NCBI RefSeq assembly: GCF_004358445.1
Contig: NZ_CP037951.1
Span: 359,501 to 423,500, forward strand
DNA: 64,000 bases
From: Parashewanella tropica
Lineage (GTDB): Bacteria; Pseudomonadota; Gammaproteobacteria; Enterobacterales; Shewanellaceae
Direction of reading: 5' to 3'
The position numbers were made by a program, and so were the translations under genes. Under the pieces are notes generated by a model, which was not told where the DNA came from, did no database searches, and worked only from the letters and a program-made list of their open reading frames with translations. This document shows positions 45,396 to 55,042 of this stretch, in pieces (the stretch's first letter is position 1; the number at the start of each line of letters is the position of its first letter).

Positions 45396-46322
45396 TTAAT
45401 AACCCTTTTCAAAATCAATCGAGTAGTTAAGTGGTTTACCCTCAATCCATCGTAAGTAATTTTCTGCAAACACCTTAATTACGTCTTTTGGGGAGCTTGG
45501 GGCTGCAACGTGCGGCGTTATAATTGCGTTTTCAAGTTGCCACAGCGGATGTGACGCTAATAGAGGTTCTTGGGGAAATACATCTAAAATGGCTTTTTGC
45601 TTAGGCTGCCCCATTAATTGTTGGGCTAAAGCATCAATATCTACGGCATCACCGCGACCGATATTAAATAAAATGGCGTTGGACTTAAGTAAACTCAATC
45701 GAGTTTCATTGAGTAGATTTTTGGTTTGCGGAGTTTTAGGTAAAACACTTACTACGACATCCGCTAGCACTAATTCAGATTCTAACTCTGTTAATGGTAT
45801 GGTGCTATCAAAGTGAGGGCGATCTTGCCCTGATTGATTTACGCCAATAACCTTCATACCAAAATGCTGAGCCGTTGAAGCTAAATGTTGACCAATGCTT
45901 CCTGCACCTATGATCAGTAAGCGTTTACCTGCGATCCCATCATCAATAACAGGTGACCAAATTTGCTTGGATTGACTGTCAGTATAATGCTGATGATTAC
46001 GGTATATCGATAATAAATACCCAAACACATATTCGCTCATCAAAGGGCCAAACGTGCCTTGCACATTGGTTAACTGGTAGTTAGAACGATTGAATGTTGG
46101 TATTAAAGCATCAACACCAGCGTAGGTAGATTGCAGCCACTGTAATTGTTTAGCGACTGAAATTAGCGGAGTGGCGAGCGGTGGATCGGCGACCCAAATA
46201 TTGGTCTGACGGATTTGATGAGGCGCATCATCTACAACTTCAAGATCGGGGAGATCGTATTGAGAGAGCTCATTTATATAAGCTTGGTTTTCAACAGTTA
46301 GTAATAGGAGTTTATTTGTCAT
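45396..46322 (-). CDS. D-2-hydroxyacid dehydrogenase (NAD-binding, GyaR-like)
   Basis: This 308-residue cytosolic dehydrogenase probably reduces a 2-keto acid. The Rossmann motif reads LLIIGAGSIGQHLAS, followed by NIGRGDAVD with the catalytic-arginine region, DVFPQEPLLASHPLW (Glu) and NAIITPHVAAPS (His). The substrate is not evident: it is the shorter type often annotated as glyoxylate/hydroxypyruvate reductase. Its start overlaps the phosphodiesterase gene end by 11 bases, so it is co-transcribed from upstream. Confidence 0.9.
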   Translation of the reverse strand: MTNKLLLLTVENQAYINELSQYDLPDLEVVDDAPHQIRQTNIWVADPPLATPLISVAKQLQWLQSTYAGVDALIPTFNRSNYQLTNVQGTFGPLMSEYVFGYLLSIYRNHQHYTDSQSKQIWSPVIDDGIAGKRLLIIGAGSIGQHLASTAQHFGMKVIGVNQSGQDRPHFDSTIPLTELESELVLADVVVSVLPKTPQTKNLLNETRLSLLKSNAILFNIGRGDAVDIDALAQQLMGQPKQKAILDVFPQEPLLASHPLWQLENAIITPHVAAPSSPKDVIKVFAENYLRWIEGKPLNYSIDFEKGY

Positions 46323-47016
46323 AGTCCCTTATCCATTTCAGTGCCCTATCTGGGTAATCACAAAAAATCCCCGCTAACCCAAGATCTAAGACAGTGTTTA
46401 TATCATCTTTTTCATTCACGGTGAAAACATGGACCTTGGTAATCGCTTGTAATTGTTCAAGCTTTTTTGGGTTTTGTTTGAGCATAGTTAAAGAAACATG
46501 GATGGCATCTGGTTGGAGTGTTTCAATCACCTGATTAAACGTGTCAGGAAATTCATGGTAGAGCGGTGCGATTCGAGCATTAGGCAAGGCTTGCCGAACT
46601 TGTAATAGCCCTTGATGATCAAAAGATGAAATCAATAATTGTGAAGGAGTGAGATCAAATAGATCGAGGAATGTTGGGTACATTTCGATTAGGGGCTCAG
46701 CGGTATTAGGTCCTTTGAGCTCAATATTGATCTCACAATGTTTAAGTAGCTGTAACACTTCCAATAGTGTAGGGATGGGTTCCCCTTGAATATCAAACTC
46801 TGCTAACTCATCTAAGTTGCAATCAGCTATGGCTTTATCTATTCCGGTGAGCCGTTTTAAGTTTTCATCGTGGAATACGATTAAGTGCCCTTCGACATTG
46901 TAAACGTCTAACTCAAAGCTAGTGGCACCTTGTTCAAGTGCTTTTGAAAAAGCCTTTAAGGTGTTTTCTGGTTCATAGCCACTGGCGCCTCTGTGGGCAA
47001 AAACAGTTAACGTCAT
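46312..47016 (-). CDS. Glycerophosphodiester phosphodiesterase, UgpQ-like
   Basis: This 234-residue cytosolic enzyme splits glycerophosphodiesters into glycerol-3-phosphate and an alcohol. It begins with the family signature FAHRGASGYEPENTLKAF (catalytic His), followed by FELDVYNVEGHLIVFHDENL with the metal-binding Glu/Asp and second His, and IELKGPN. No signal peptide is present, so it is UgpQ-like rather than GlpQ-like. It overlaps the mechanosensitive channel gene by four bases and the dehydrogenase by 11, so the three may form one unit. Confidence 0.94.
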   Translation of the reverse strand: MTLTVFAHRGASGYEPENTLKAFSKALEQGATSFELDVYNVEGHLIVFHDENLKRLTGIDKAIADCNLDELAEFDIQGEPIPTLLEVLQLLKHCEINIELKGPNTAEPLIEMYPTFLDLFDLTPSQLLISSFDHQGLLQVRQALPNARIAPLYHEFPDTFNQVIETLQPDAIHVSLTMLKQNPKKLEQLQAITKVHVFTVNEKDDINTVLDLGLAGIFCDYPDRALKWIRDYDK

Positions 47017-50000
47017 TTGATGATCCCCGCTGGTTCTTTCATTGAGTTCAAATGAATTTCCAATTGTGGATACGATAACTCGAGATCGTTATCTTTCAAT
47101 GATTGAGTGATACGTTTATGAAGTTCATGGCGAAGTGGCCAGCGGCTCGCCATATCGGTGGCAAACGCACGGATCTCATAGTCTTGGGTATGAGCACCAA
47201 AGCCAGCAAACCAAACTTCAGGTTCGGGTATGCTGAGAGTATGCTTACATTCTTGTACAGCTTGATAAAGTGCTGCTTCCACTTTAGCTGGATCGGAATC
47301 CCTTGCGGTAGAAACATTAATGGTCACACGAGTGATGGGATCGGACAATGACCAGTTGACTAACTGCTCAGTAATAAAGGCCTTATTGGGAACAATGATC
47401 TCTTTGCGATCCCAATCGATAATGGTGGTAGCACGGATTTGAATTTTACTGACGGTGCCAGTCAAGTCTCGAATAGTGACGGTATCACCAATGCGCACGG
47501 GTTTTTCAAACAAAATGATCAAGCCTGAGATAAAGTTGGCAAAGATCTCTTGTAACCCAAAGCCTAAACCAACGGATAAGGCCGCTATCAGCCATTGCAG
47601 TTTGGACCATTCAACACCCAGCGTATTAAAACCAATCAGCATGCCAATCAGTAATACAAAATAACGACTGACAGTGGTGATCGCAAAACCTGTACCTGAT
47701 GTTAACTCTAGCCGCTGAAGGATGGTGAGCTCTAATAAGCCGGGTAAATTAGCCGCAATCATCATTGAAAAGCCAAACACAACGATGCCGTAGAGTAAGG
47801 TTTTTAAGGTCACAGGCACCGACAGTCCATCAACGTTAGAGTGCCATAATGTAATGCCATCAAAGAATGAAAATAAAGCAGAGTGGGTTTGAGTCCAAAG
47901 GCCAATCAAGCCTGCACATAACCCAAGGATCAGTAAGGAGCGTACTAAGCCAAGCGACTGACTAGAAATGGTTTCTAAATCAACGACTGGCTCTTCGTAA
48001 AATTCTGAACTATCGGGGTTTTGTGAGGTGTCACCTCGTTCACGTTGAGCTAGAATTTCAGCCCGTTTTGCTTTGGCGCGATCAAAGGCAATCCGGCGTC
48101 GTTCAATCAGCATCCAGCGTTTGATCAACTGATAAGCGAGTAGAACACCCAGTGCCATGAACACAGAAAACAGCAACTGGAACAGCATTTCATAGGCGGT
48201 AAAGTAATAGCCAGTAAACGCGAGTACTGCCGCAGCTAAGGGCGATAATTTAAGGAGTTGCCATAAAGTGCGTTGCAATAGTCTGGTATTGGTGGTTGCG
48301 GATTGTTGTTTGTAATACTCCATTAATCGGTGTTGGTGACGTACTAAACAAAAAAGCTGTAAGCAAAGAAGAATGAATGCGCCACGGCCAATGCTGTTTT
48401 TGAGCAAAGGGAGTTGTATGTATTGGCTAAAACCAATACAGGCAATCAAGCCTAAATTGAGATAGTAAAAGCGCTTGAAATATCCATAGCCACGAGCGAC
48501 CATCTCGGCGGGACGTTTAAAGTGAGCCACTAATAGTCCTTCCGGTAAGCTGATGACATAAATGATCCTATGAATCAAATAAAATAGCCCGATAGCCAGC
48601 AAGGCAGCACCGCTTGCATGGATTAATGCGATGGACGATGACAGCAGTAAGTAGCCCGCTAAGATGATGGGTGTGGGTTTGATCATGCTGTAAAACACCG
48701 TGATCAAAAGCGTATGCAAGGTATAGGTAAAGCTGTCTTGAGTTACATTACCCACGCTGCCTAAGTTCTTCCTTAATAGACTGCGAAAACGATTGCGGAT
48801 CAGATCCTGTGCTGCCAAGCAAACGGTAAGAACGATCAACCACCATAGCCAGTCTTGGCTTTGATGTTCGATGTTTCGGCTCAGCTGTCCAATATAATCT
48901 TGTTCTACTAACCACCGAATGCTCAGGCCGATATCAATTAACCATTGTTTGTTGATAATACTGGCATTGGGTAGCCAAAATAGCTGCTCATTGAGCATAT
49001 TGGTTAATTGAGTATGTTGCTCTGCTAATTGACGATAGCTGACACTGAGTTTGTCGAGTTCTTGTAAATATTGTTCGTAGTCTTTGACTAATTGTGAGAG
49101 CAAGGATTGTTGAGCTGAAATCCCATTCTTGATGACTGTTAAGCTAGGTTTTTGTTGCCCAAGTCGCTGCTGGTTGCCATTAAGCCTTTGCTCTAATTGA
49201 TAATGTTCGAGTCTTACATCGGCAATGGTTTGCTCTAGTTTGCTGAGAACGGGTGGTTTAGGGAGACTGTCTAACGTTTGGATGAAATGTTCACCAAACA
49301 CTGAGTTGAGTCTCCCCCAAGACAATTGTTCTTGAATTTCGGCGATTTGCTTAGCTTGCTTTTGATATAAGCTTTCAGCGTGTTCTTGTTGTTTGACGAC
49401 TTGGTTTATTTGAGTAATCAAACTGACTAATTGCTTTGCAAGGTTTTGGTTTTGCTTATTGAGCTCTAATGACAGCGGGTTTGAATGGTTATTTGGCTGT
49501 TGAATACTTTGGGCGATAGTCAATGCTGTTTGTTTCTGCCTAGCCAAAATCATGTACTGATTAAGTGATTCAATCAATTGCTCTTGGTTGTGTTGCTTGA
49601 GTTGCAGCAGTTGTAGACGTAGCTGTGCCAAATTTAACCGGTTAGGAATACTTGAAAGCTCAGAATCAAGCGTTTCTATCTGCTTTTGGTATAACTGGCG
49701 CTGAAGTTGTGCGAAGGTATTATTATTTGATAGGCGAGAGCTGGTTATTTTTTTATGTTGATTTAATCGTTCACGTGCTTGCTTAATTTCTTTGGGTAAA
49801 TGGTTTCGTCTTGTAATTAATTCATTGATATCTTGAGAAAGAACACTCTCTTGCTCTTTGAGGCGACTCATTAGTAAGTTTGCAGAAATGGCTTGTTCAG
49901 GTACATTTGTGCCTGAAATCGTTGAAACCTTTTCTTTTTCCTGAATAATTTTCTGATTTATCTGTAACTTTTCTTTTTCATAACCCAGTAGAGCTTGTTG

Positions 50001-50189
50001 GTAGGTTTCTGTTTGTTTCGCCAACAATTGGATGTGATGATGAATATCTTCAGGTGCTTTCAAGTCCTGTGATTGTTGCGTTTGGGTTAACGAGGCTCTG
50101 GGTGAAATAGGCAGCAGATTATTAGCAATACTCGAGAAAGAACTCAGACAAAAGCTAATAATTATCAATAAACTAAGGTTACGCCACAT
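47013..50189 (-). CDS. Large mechanosensitive channel, MscK/MscM (YjeP) family
   Basis: This 1058-residue inner-membrane channel opens under membrane tension to protect against osmotic downshock. A signal peptide is followed by a long Gln-rich periplasmic coiled-coil region (about 30-400), about eight further helices, then the MscS core. The core shows pore helix LIAALSVGLGFGLQEIFANFISGLIILFE (given here as its start LIAALSVGLGFGLQ) and beta domain KPVRIGDTVTIRDLTGTV. The order with psd and rsgA matches E. coli mscM-psd-rsgA, so MscM is the likelier orthologue. A terminator separates it from psd. Confidence 0.93.
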   Translation of the reverse strand: MWRNLSLLIIISFCLSSFSSIANNLLPISPRASLTQTQQSQDLKAPEDIHHHIQLLAKQTETYQQALLGYEKEKLQINQKIIQEKEKVSTISGTNVPEQAISANLLMSRLKEQESVLSQDINELITRRNHLPKEIKQARERLNQHKKITSSRLSNNNTFAQLQRQLYQKQIETLDSELSSIPNRLNLAQLRLQLLQLKQHNQEQLIESLNQYMILARQKQTALTIAQSIQQPNNHSNPLSLELNKQNQNLAKQLVSLITQINQVVKQQEHAESLYQKQAKQIAEIQEQLSWGRLNSVFGEHFIQTLDSLPKPPVLSKLEQTIADVRLEHYQLEQRLNGNQQRLGQQKPSLTVIKNGISAQQSLLSQLVKDYEQYLQELDKLSVSYRQLAEQHTQLTNMLNEQLFWLPNASIINKQWLIDIGLSIRWLVEQDYIGQLSRNIEHQSQDWLWWLIVLTVCLAAQDLIRNRFRSLLRKNLGSVGNVTQDSFTYTLHTLLITVFYSMIKPTPIILAGYLLLSSSIALIHASGAALLAIGLFYLIHRIIYVISLPEGLLVAHFKRPAEMVARGYGYFKRFYYLNLGLIACIGFSQYIQLPLLKNSIGRGAFILLCLQLFCLVRHQHRLMEYYKQQSATTNTRLLQRTLWQLLKLSPLAAAVLAFTGYYFTAYEMLFQLLFSVFMALGVLLAYQLIKRWMLIERRRIAFDRAKAKRAEILAQRERGDTSQNPDSSEFYEEPVVDLETISSQSLGLVRSLLILGLCAGLIGLWTQTHSALFSFFDGITLWHSNVDGLSVPVTLKTLLYGIVVFGFSMMIAANLPGLLELTILQRLELTSGTGFAITTVSRYFVLLIGMLIGFNTLGVEWSKLQWLIAALSVGLGFGLQEIFANFISGLIILFEKPVRIGDTVTIRDLTGTVSKIQIRATTIIDWDRKEIIVPNKAFITEQLVNWSLSDPITRVTINVSTARDSDPAKVEAALYQAVQECKHTLSIPEPEVWFAGFGAHTQDYEIRAFATDMASRWPLRHELHKRITQSLKDNDLELSYPQLEIHLNSMKEPAGIIK

Positions 50190-50313
50190 GGTAGTGATTC
50201 AAACTAAGAAAAGTACACCTTATCTTAGTGAATAAGTGCAAGATTTGGTATGACTTTTTTGTTGCAAGTTTAATAAATGAGCACTGGATAAAGTTGGATT
50301 TTTGTAAGCATAA

Positions 50314-50340
50314 AAAAACGAGTCATAAAGACTCGTTTTT
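50314..50340. terminator. Intrinsic terminator between psd and the mechanosensitive channel gene
   Basis: The arms aaaaacgagtc and gactcgttttt pair around ataaa, 22 bases downstream of the psd stop codon. The stem has A- and T-runs on its two sides. Confidence 0.85.
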
Positions 50341-50361
50341 AGTATTGAGTAAGTAAAATTA

Positions 50362-51222
50362 TTACTTGATGTGAGCAAAGGGTTGACCCATACGAGTGGT
50401 CGCTTTGGGCTCTACGCCATCGGCAAACTTTTCAATCGCATCTTTCTCAAAACACATCACAATCGTACTGCCGAGTTTAAAACGACCCATTTCTTCACCT
50501 TTTTGCAAAGTAATGGCGTCTTTACCTTCAGTAGGGTATTCCCATGTGAACACTTGCTTACCCGCTGGCGGAGTAACTGTACCCGCCCAAACGGTTTCGA
50601 TACTAGCAACAATCGTCGCGCCAACTAACACCATTGCGATAGGGCCAATTTCGGTTTCGAAAATAGCCACGACACGCTCGTTACGGGCAAACAGTCCCGG
50701 CACGTTTTCGGCGGTTAATGGGTTAACAGAAAACAGCTCGCCCGGTACATAAGTCATTTTCGACAGCGTACCTGTGATCGGCATGTGCAAACGATGGTAA
50801 TCTTTTGGCGCCAGATAAATAGTGGCAAAGTCACCGTCTTTGAATCGCTCCGCATCTTGTGGCTGGTCACCTAATAACGCTAATGTTGAATATGAATGAC
50901 CTTTGGCTTGGAAGATTTCACCATCTTTAATGGGGCCAAGTTGGCTTACAGCACCATCAACTGGGTGTGCCAGTATTTTCTCATCATCACAAATTGGGCG
51001 AATACCATCTTTAAGCTCACGAGTGAAGAACAAGTTAAAGGTCTTGTAAGCTTCAGGATTAGAGTCTTTGGCCTCACTCATGTCGATTTTGTATTGCTTG
51101 ATAAACCACTTGATGAAGAAAGTGGTCAATTTTCCTAATTGAGCGGCGGCTAACTTGCCCACCAGACGCGATAAAAAGTGCTTTGGAAGCATATACTGAA
51201 TCGCAATCTTTACTTTATCCAC
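50362..51222 (-). CDS. psd: Phosphatidylserine decarboxylase proenzyme
   Basis: This 286-residue membrane-associated enzyme makes phosphatidylethanolamine from phosphatidylserine. The self-cleavage motif LGST, which creates the pyruvoyl group, is in [12 protein letters not shown] near the C-terminus. [11 protein letters not shown] holds catalytic histidines, and [11 protein letters not shown] and PGELFSVNP are diagnostic. It follows rsgA on the same strand, as in E. coli. In the 67-bp gap the 12-base unit cttggcgtatat is repeated twice. Confidence 0.97.
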   Translation of the reverse strand: MDKVKIAIQYMLPKHFLSRLVGKLAAAQLGKLTTFFIKWFIKQYKIDMSEAKDSNPEAYKTFNLFFTRELKDGIRPICDDEKILAHPVDGAVSQLGPIKDGEIFQAKGHSYSTLALLGDQPQDAERFKDGDFATIYLAPKDYHRLHMPITGTLSKMTYVPGELFSVNPLTAENVPGLFARNERVVAIFETEIGPIAMVLVGATIVASIETVWAGTVTPPAGKQVFTWEYPTEGKDAITLQKGEEMGRFKLGSTIVMCFEKDAIEKFADGVEPKATTRMGQPFAHIK

Positions 51223-51289
51223 GTTTATAATTCCTTGTTGCTGCTTGGCGTATATCTTGGCGTATATCTTGGCTTATTCGTTGTTAAGT

Positions 51290-52342
51290 TTATTCGTCTG
51301 AGCCACTTCTAAATTGACGAGCATGTCGTTGCTCATCAAGGCTGGCAATAATGCGATGAAAGTTTTCGAAACGTTCTTCATCGATGTTACCTTCTTCAAA
51401 GGCGGCTTGTAAGGCACAGCCAGGATCGTCTAAGTGCTTACAATCTCGGAACTTACAGGTACCGAGGTAATCCCTAAATTCGACAAACCCCCATGCTACC
51501 TTTTCAGGCGGTAAATGCCAAAGGGCAAATTCGCGTACACCGGGAGAATCAATTAAATCGCCACTGCCTTTAAGGTGCAATAGCTTCGCTGCAGTGGTGG
51601 TGTGTTGACCCAATCCAGAATTTTCAGAGACTTCTCCAGTGAGGAGGTCCGCATCTGGCATTAATGCGTTGATTAGTGAGGACTTACCAACTCCAGATTG
51701 CCCTACAAATATGCTTGTTTTGTTATCGAGTAGTTGTTTAACCGTGTCAACGCCTTCTGCCGTTTGGCTACTGACTTCAAACACTTGATAGCCTAATTGC
51801 TGATAAACGGCTAAGGCTTCGGTTAATAATTCACGGGTTTCTTCGTCTAGTAAATCGACTTTGTTTAGTACGATGACAGGCTTGATGCCAGTGTCTTCAG
51901 CGGCGACTAAGTAGCGGTCAATGATCTGAGTGCTGAATGCAGGCACAACAGAAGTCACAATCAAAATTTGATCGATGTTGGCAGCAATAATTTTTACGCC
52001 ATCATATAAGTCTGGACGAGTTAGGCTAGAGGTTCTAGGTTCAACGGCTTCAACAACACCTGCAATGGTGCTGGTTTGCTCTTGTGCAATGCGAACAATG
52101 ACGTTGTCACCGGTCACCAAACTCTGAATGGTTCGACGGATATTACAACGGATCACTTCACCAGAGTCGATCTCGATATCCACATGTTGACCGAAGCGCG
52201 AAATGACACGACCCGTTTGTTCAGGTCCTAAACTGTCGTTTTCCAGTTCAACTTCAGGTGCTTCATTTTTACGTTGTAGGCGCTTTTGATGATTCGCGCG
52301 CATGCGACGTAATTGCCCTTTACTGAGCTTCTTTTTACTCAC
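51290..52342 (-). CDS. rsgA: Ribosome small-subunit-dependent GTPase A
   Basis: This 350-residue circularly permuted GTPase acts in late maturation of the 30S subunit. It has an N-terminal OB fold (about 45-110), the G4 motif LNKVDL ahead of G1 [10 protein letters not shown] and G3 DSPG (the permuted order), and a C-terminal zinc knuckle [14 protein letters not shown]. The N-terminus is a basic leader, [15 protein letters not shown]. The start is GTG with agg upstream. It is divergent from orn, as in E. coli. Confidence 0.97.
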   Translation of the reverse strand: MSKKKLSKGQLRRMRANHQKRLQRKNEAPEVELENDSLGPEQTGRVISRFGQHVDIEIDSGEVIRCNIRRTIQSLVTGDNVIVRIAQEQTSTIAGVVEAVEPRTSSLTRPDLYDGVKIIAANIDQILIVTSVVPAFSTQIIDRYLVAAEDTGIKPVIVLNKVDLLDEETRELLTEALAVYQQLGYQVFEVSSQTAEGVDTVKQLLDNKTSIFVGQSGVGKSSLINALMPDADLLTGEVSENSGLGQHTTTAAKLLHLKGSGDLIDSPGVREFALWHLPPEKVAWGFVEFRDYLGTCKFRDCKHLDDPGCALQAAFEEGNIDEERFENFHRIIASLDEQRHARQFRSGSDE

Positions 52343-52456
52343 TGCGTACCTAAGGTGTTTTTGTGTTGCGTTAAAAATGAGTATGATACACCTTTATCGC
52401 TGCCGTTGGTTGTTTGTTTTAGTTGGCAGCAACAAAAGAACACTTGGAGCGGATAA

Positions 52457-53002
52457 ATGTCGGTAAATGACAGTAATTTAATTTGGATTGATCTTGAAAT
52501 GACAGGTTTAGAGCCTGCAACGGATCGCATTATCGAAATCGCGACTTTGGTTACCGATAAAGAGCTCAACATTATCGGCGAAGGTCCAGTGATTGCCATT
52601 CATCAAAGTGATGAGGTGCTTGATGCGATGGATGAGTGGAATCAGACCCATCATGGTCAGTCAGGATTAATAGAGCGTGTAAAAGCCAGTACTTATACTG
52701 AGGCGCAAGCGATAAAAGAAACCATTGAATTTCTAGAGCAATATGTCCCAGCAGGCAAGTCACCGATGTGTGGTAACAGTATTGGACAAGATCGTCGCTT
52801 TTTAAATAAATACATGCCAGAGTTAGAAGATTACTTCCATTATCGCAATATTGATGTCAGTACCATTAAAGAGTTAGTTAACCGCTGGCAACCTGAGATC
52901 CAAAAAGGCTTTAAAAAGCAAAATACCCACCAAGCATTGCAGGATATTCAGGAGTCGATTGCTGAATTGGTCTATTATCGCGCCAATGTATTTAAAATTT
53001 AG
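52457..53002 (+). CDS. orn: Oligoribonuclease
   Basis: This 181-residue DEDDh exoribonuclease degrades short RNAs, including pGpG from c-di-GMP turnover. Motifs: [20 protein letters not shown] with the first Asp-Glu pair, [10 protein letters not shown] with the third acidic residue, and [13 protein letters not shown] with the catalytic His and last Asp. Length equals that of the E. coli protein. ATG at 52457 is preceded by ggagcgg. It is relevant to the c-di-GMP-controlled adhesin system elsewhere in the window, but not linked to it. Confidence 0.97.
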   Translation: MSVNDSNLIWIDLEMTGLEPATDRIIEIATLVTDKELNIIGEGPVIAIHQSDEVLDAMDEWNQTHHGQSGLIERVKASTYTEAQAIKETIEFLEQYVPAGKSPMCGNSIGQDRRFLNKYMPELEDYFHYRNIDVSTIKELVNRWQPEIQKGFKKQNTHQALQDIQESIAELVYYRANVFKI

Positions 53003-53031
53003 CCAAACAGCACTTTCTTTGAAATAAAGGC

Positions 53032-53059
53032 TTGCGTCATTAGAAAATAGCCCTATAAT
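53032..53059 (+). promoter_or_regulatory. Sigma 70 promoter of the tRNA-Gly cluster
   Basis: The -35 box ttgcgt (53032) and -10 box tataat (53054) are spaced 16 bp. A G/C-rich discriminator (gcgacc) follows, as in growth-rate and stringently controlled tRNA promoters. The first tRNA starts about 50 bases on. Confidence 0.8.
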
Positions 53060-53111
53060 GCGACCTCGTCTTTTGGGGAACACACTGTTTCTTAGAAGGT
53101 GCTTCAGGAAT

Positions 53112-53187
53112 GCGACATTAGCTCAGTTGGTAGAGCGATACCTTGCCAAGGTATAGGTCATCGGTTCGAACCCGATATGTCGCTCCA
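53112..53187 (+). tRNA. tRNA-Gly(GCC), copy 1
   Basis: 76 bases. The acceptor stem gcgacat pairs with atgtcgc, the D-loop contains agctcagttggtagagc, the anticodon loop is cttgccaag (GCC), the T-arm has ggttcgaacc, and CCA is encoded. Confidence 0.98.
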
Positions 53188-53211
53188 ACATTTCTGATAG
53201 TAATTGATATT

Positions 53212-53287
53212 GCGACATTAGCTCAGTTGGTAGAGCGATACCTTGCCAAGGTATAGGTCATCGGTTCGAACCCGATATGTCGCTCCA
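53212..53287 (+). tRNA. tRNA-Gly(GCC), copy 2
   Basis: Identical in all 76 bases to the first copy, with anticodon GCC and encoded CCA. A 24-base spacer separates them. Confidence 0.98.
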
Positions 53288-53315
53288 ATATCAAACCATA
53301 GATTCAAATCTATAT

Positions 53316-53391
53316 GCGACATTAGCTCAGTTGGTAGAGCGATACCTTGCCAAGGTATAGGTCATCGGTTCGAACCCGATATGTCGCTCCA
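53316..53391 (+). tRNA. tRNA-Gly(GCC), copy 3
   Basis: Identical to copies 1 and 2, with a 28-base spacer. No clear terminator was seen in the bases that follow. Confidence 0.98.
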
Positions 53392-53499
53392 ATCTCTTTT
53401 AAGTCTCAAATAAAATCATCTAAACATTTCATTACAAGTCTGTTTTAAAGCTCGATTGCTTCTTTGCGTTGTTTCCAGAATAATGGCTAGTTTTTAATA

Positions 53500-53700
53500 C
53501 TAACCTCAGCTCTGTATAACGAAATCAATTAGGTTCTGAAGTTAAATATGAACCTTAAATTTTTATCTACAGTGTTGCTAATTATGTGAAGTTCAAGGCA
53601 GAACAGTTCGTAATAGCGAGTCTATTTCGGGCTGTTCTAACACAGAAATACGCATAAGTAGCAGTGCTGTAGAGGTTGGCTTATGCAGAGCTGAGGTTAT
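53500..53700. mobile_element. MITE-like element with 20-bp terminal inverted repeats and nested internal stems
   Basis: The ends (53500-53519 and 53681-53700) are inverted copies matching at 18 of 20 positions, around taacctcagctctg. Inside are ctacag/ctgtag arms, and the conserved ttcaaggc (53592) and aacacagaa (53639) flanking stem agaacag/ctgttct with inner stem aatag/ctatt. It fills most of the 331-bp gap between the tRNA cluster and the DUF418 gene. It contains no gene. Confidence 0.75.
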
Positions 53701-53722
53701 ATATACTAGGAACAAAATTGTA

Positions 53723-54949
53723 ATGCCAAGGATTGACTCTATCGATACCCTTAGAGGGTTCGCGCTGTTAGGACTTCCCTTAATGAACTTGTTGGTTTTT
53801 GCTACGCCAGTAGCAGCCTATATGAATCCCAATGTTCATTTATCTGATTCTCCATTAAATCATTTTATATTCAGCTTTCTACAGATTTTTGCCGATCAAA
53901 AATTTATGGGGATTTTCTCTGTGCTGTTTGGTGTTGGATTAGTTTTGCTCCATGAAAAATTGAAACAACAACAGACTGTAAAATATGGGACAGGTACCAT
54001 TTATTTGAGACTATTCGTACTAATGGTGATTGGATACTTACATGTAACTTATCTCTGGGCGGGTGATATTCTATTTGTCTATGCGGTGGGTGGGATGTTG
54101 ATTTATCCCTTTATAGGTGTAGGTAAAAAGTCCTTATTTGTGATATTTGGTATTATTTACGCTTTAGTGGTATTGATGTCGACATTGGGTTCAGGGTTTG
54201 ACACTACAGCACTTACACCATTAGCCAAAGCGCAAATTGAGGAGAGCTTTAATCCTTCGCTTGAACAAATCCAGCAATTCCATAACATCTTTCTTGGTAG
54301 TATGGCTGACATTAATCAGTTCTATGAACAAATTACACTGGATGGGCAAGATATAGAACTTCAAGTTTTGATAACCCAGTTTATGTTTTCATTGGCTGCT
54401 ATCTTTCGTGCCTATGCCATGATGGTACTTGGTATTTTCTTGTATAAAGCAGGCTTTGTTACAGGACAGGCGAGCATTGGGCAATATCGATTTTGGAGCG
54501 TCTTTGGTTTACTGGTTGGTGGCGCCATTACCGTAGTCGGTTTAGTGGTTAACTACGGACATGACTTTGATGATGTTGGTATTTTTTATAGCTACGGCAA
54601 CGTGTTTGTGACATTGGGTTCGCCTTTGATGGTCGTGGGGTATATCGCTCTATTTCATTGGGTATTGAATAAAGGGCAGACACTTTGGTCAATGGCGTTA
54701 GCCAGAGTTGGACGAATGGCACTGAGCTTTTACCTACTGCAATCAGTGATCTGTGTGTCGGTATTCTATGGTGTTGGCTTTGGATGGTTTGGCAGCTTAG
54801 CGCGCTGGGAGTTAGTCTTGTTTGCGCTTGGTTTAGCAGGGCTTCAACTGGGTATCGCTAAGTTGTGGTTAACCTATTTCAAGCAAGGACCAATGGAATG
54901 GCTATGGCGCAGTATTACTTATCGTCAGCTTGCTCCACTGTTGAAATAG
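53723..54949 (+). CDS. DUF418 / YeiB-like multipass membrane protein
   Basis: This 408-residue protein begins RIDSIDTLRGFALLGLPLMN, the signature of the YeiB/DUF418 family (acyltransferase-3-like fold), and has about ten hydrophobic helices. The C-terminal DUF418 part contains LARVGRMALSFYLLQSVI and GPMEWLWRSITY, both typical. The family's function is not established; transport or modification of a lipid or peptide is guessed. ATG at 53723 has agga eleven bases upstream. The gene lies 22 bp beyond a MITE-like element, which could affect its promoter. Confidence 0.93.
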   Translation: MPRIDSIDTLRGFALLGLPLMNLLVFATPVAAYMNPNVHLSDSPLNHFIFSFLQIFADQKFMGIFSVLFGVGLVLLHEKLKQQQTVKYGTGTIYLRLFVLMVIGYLHVTYLWAGDILFVYAVGGMLIYPFIGVGKKSLFVIFGIIYALVVLMSTLGSGFDTTALTPLAKAQIEESFNPSLEQIQQFHNIFLGSMADINQFYEQITLDGQDIELQVLITQFMFSLAAIFRAYAMMVLGIFLYKAGFVTGQASIGQYRFWSVFGLLVGGAITVVGLVVNYGHDFDDVGIFYSYGNVFVTLGSPLMVVGYIALFHWVLNKGQTLWSMALARVGRMALSFYLLQSVICVSVFYGVGFGWFGSLARWELVLFALGLAGLQLGIAKLWLTYFKQGPMEWLWRSITYRQLAPLLK

Positions 54950-54990
54950 AACGGTCATATTTGGTCTACACTTATTCATGATGTCATACA

Positions 54991-55016
54991 CCAGCTTACA
55001 CTTGTTTGTAAGTTGG
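54991..55016. other. Inverted repeat between the DUF418 gene and the next small gene
   Basis: The arms ccagcttaca and tgtaagttgg pair at 9 of 10 positions around a short loop. It could be a weak terminator or regulatory hairpin just ahead of the ribosome site of the 95-residue gene. Confidence 0.35.
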
Positions 55017-55042
55017 TATACCTAACGGTAAAGGAGAACGTT

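Noticed and set aside
50371-50752. Plus-strand frames antisense to psd
   Set aside because: psd is certain on the other strand; these frames have no independent support.
53500-53700. Integron attC site
   Set aside because: The ends resemble inverted AAC/GTT cores, but they do not fit RYYYAAC and GTTRRRY, no cassette array or integrase is nearby, and a shared core with another MITE-like element explains it better.
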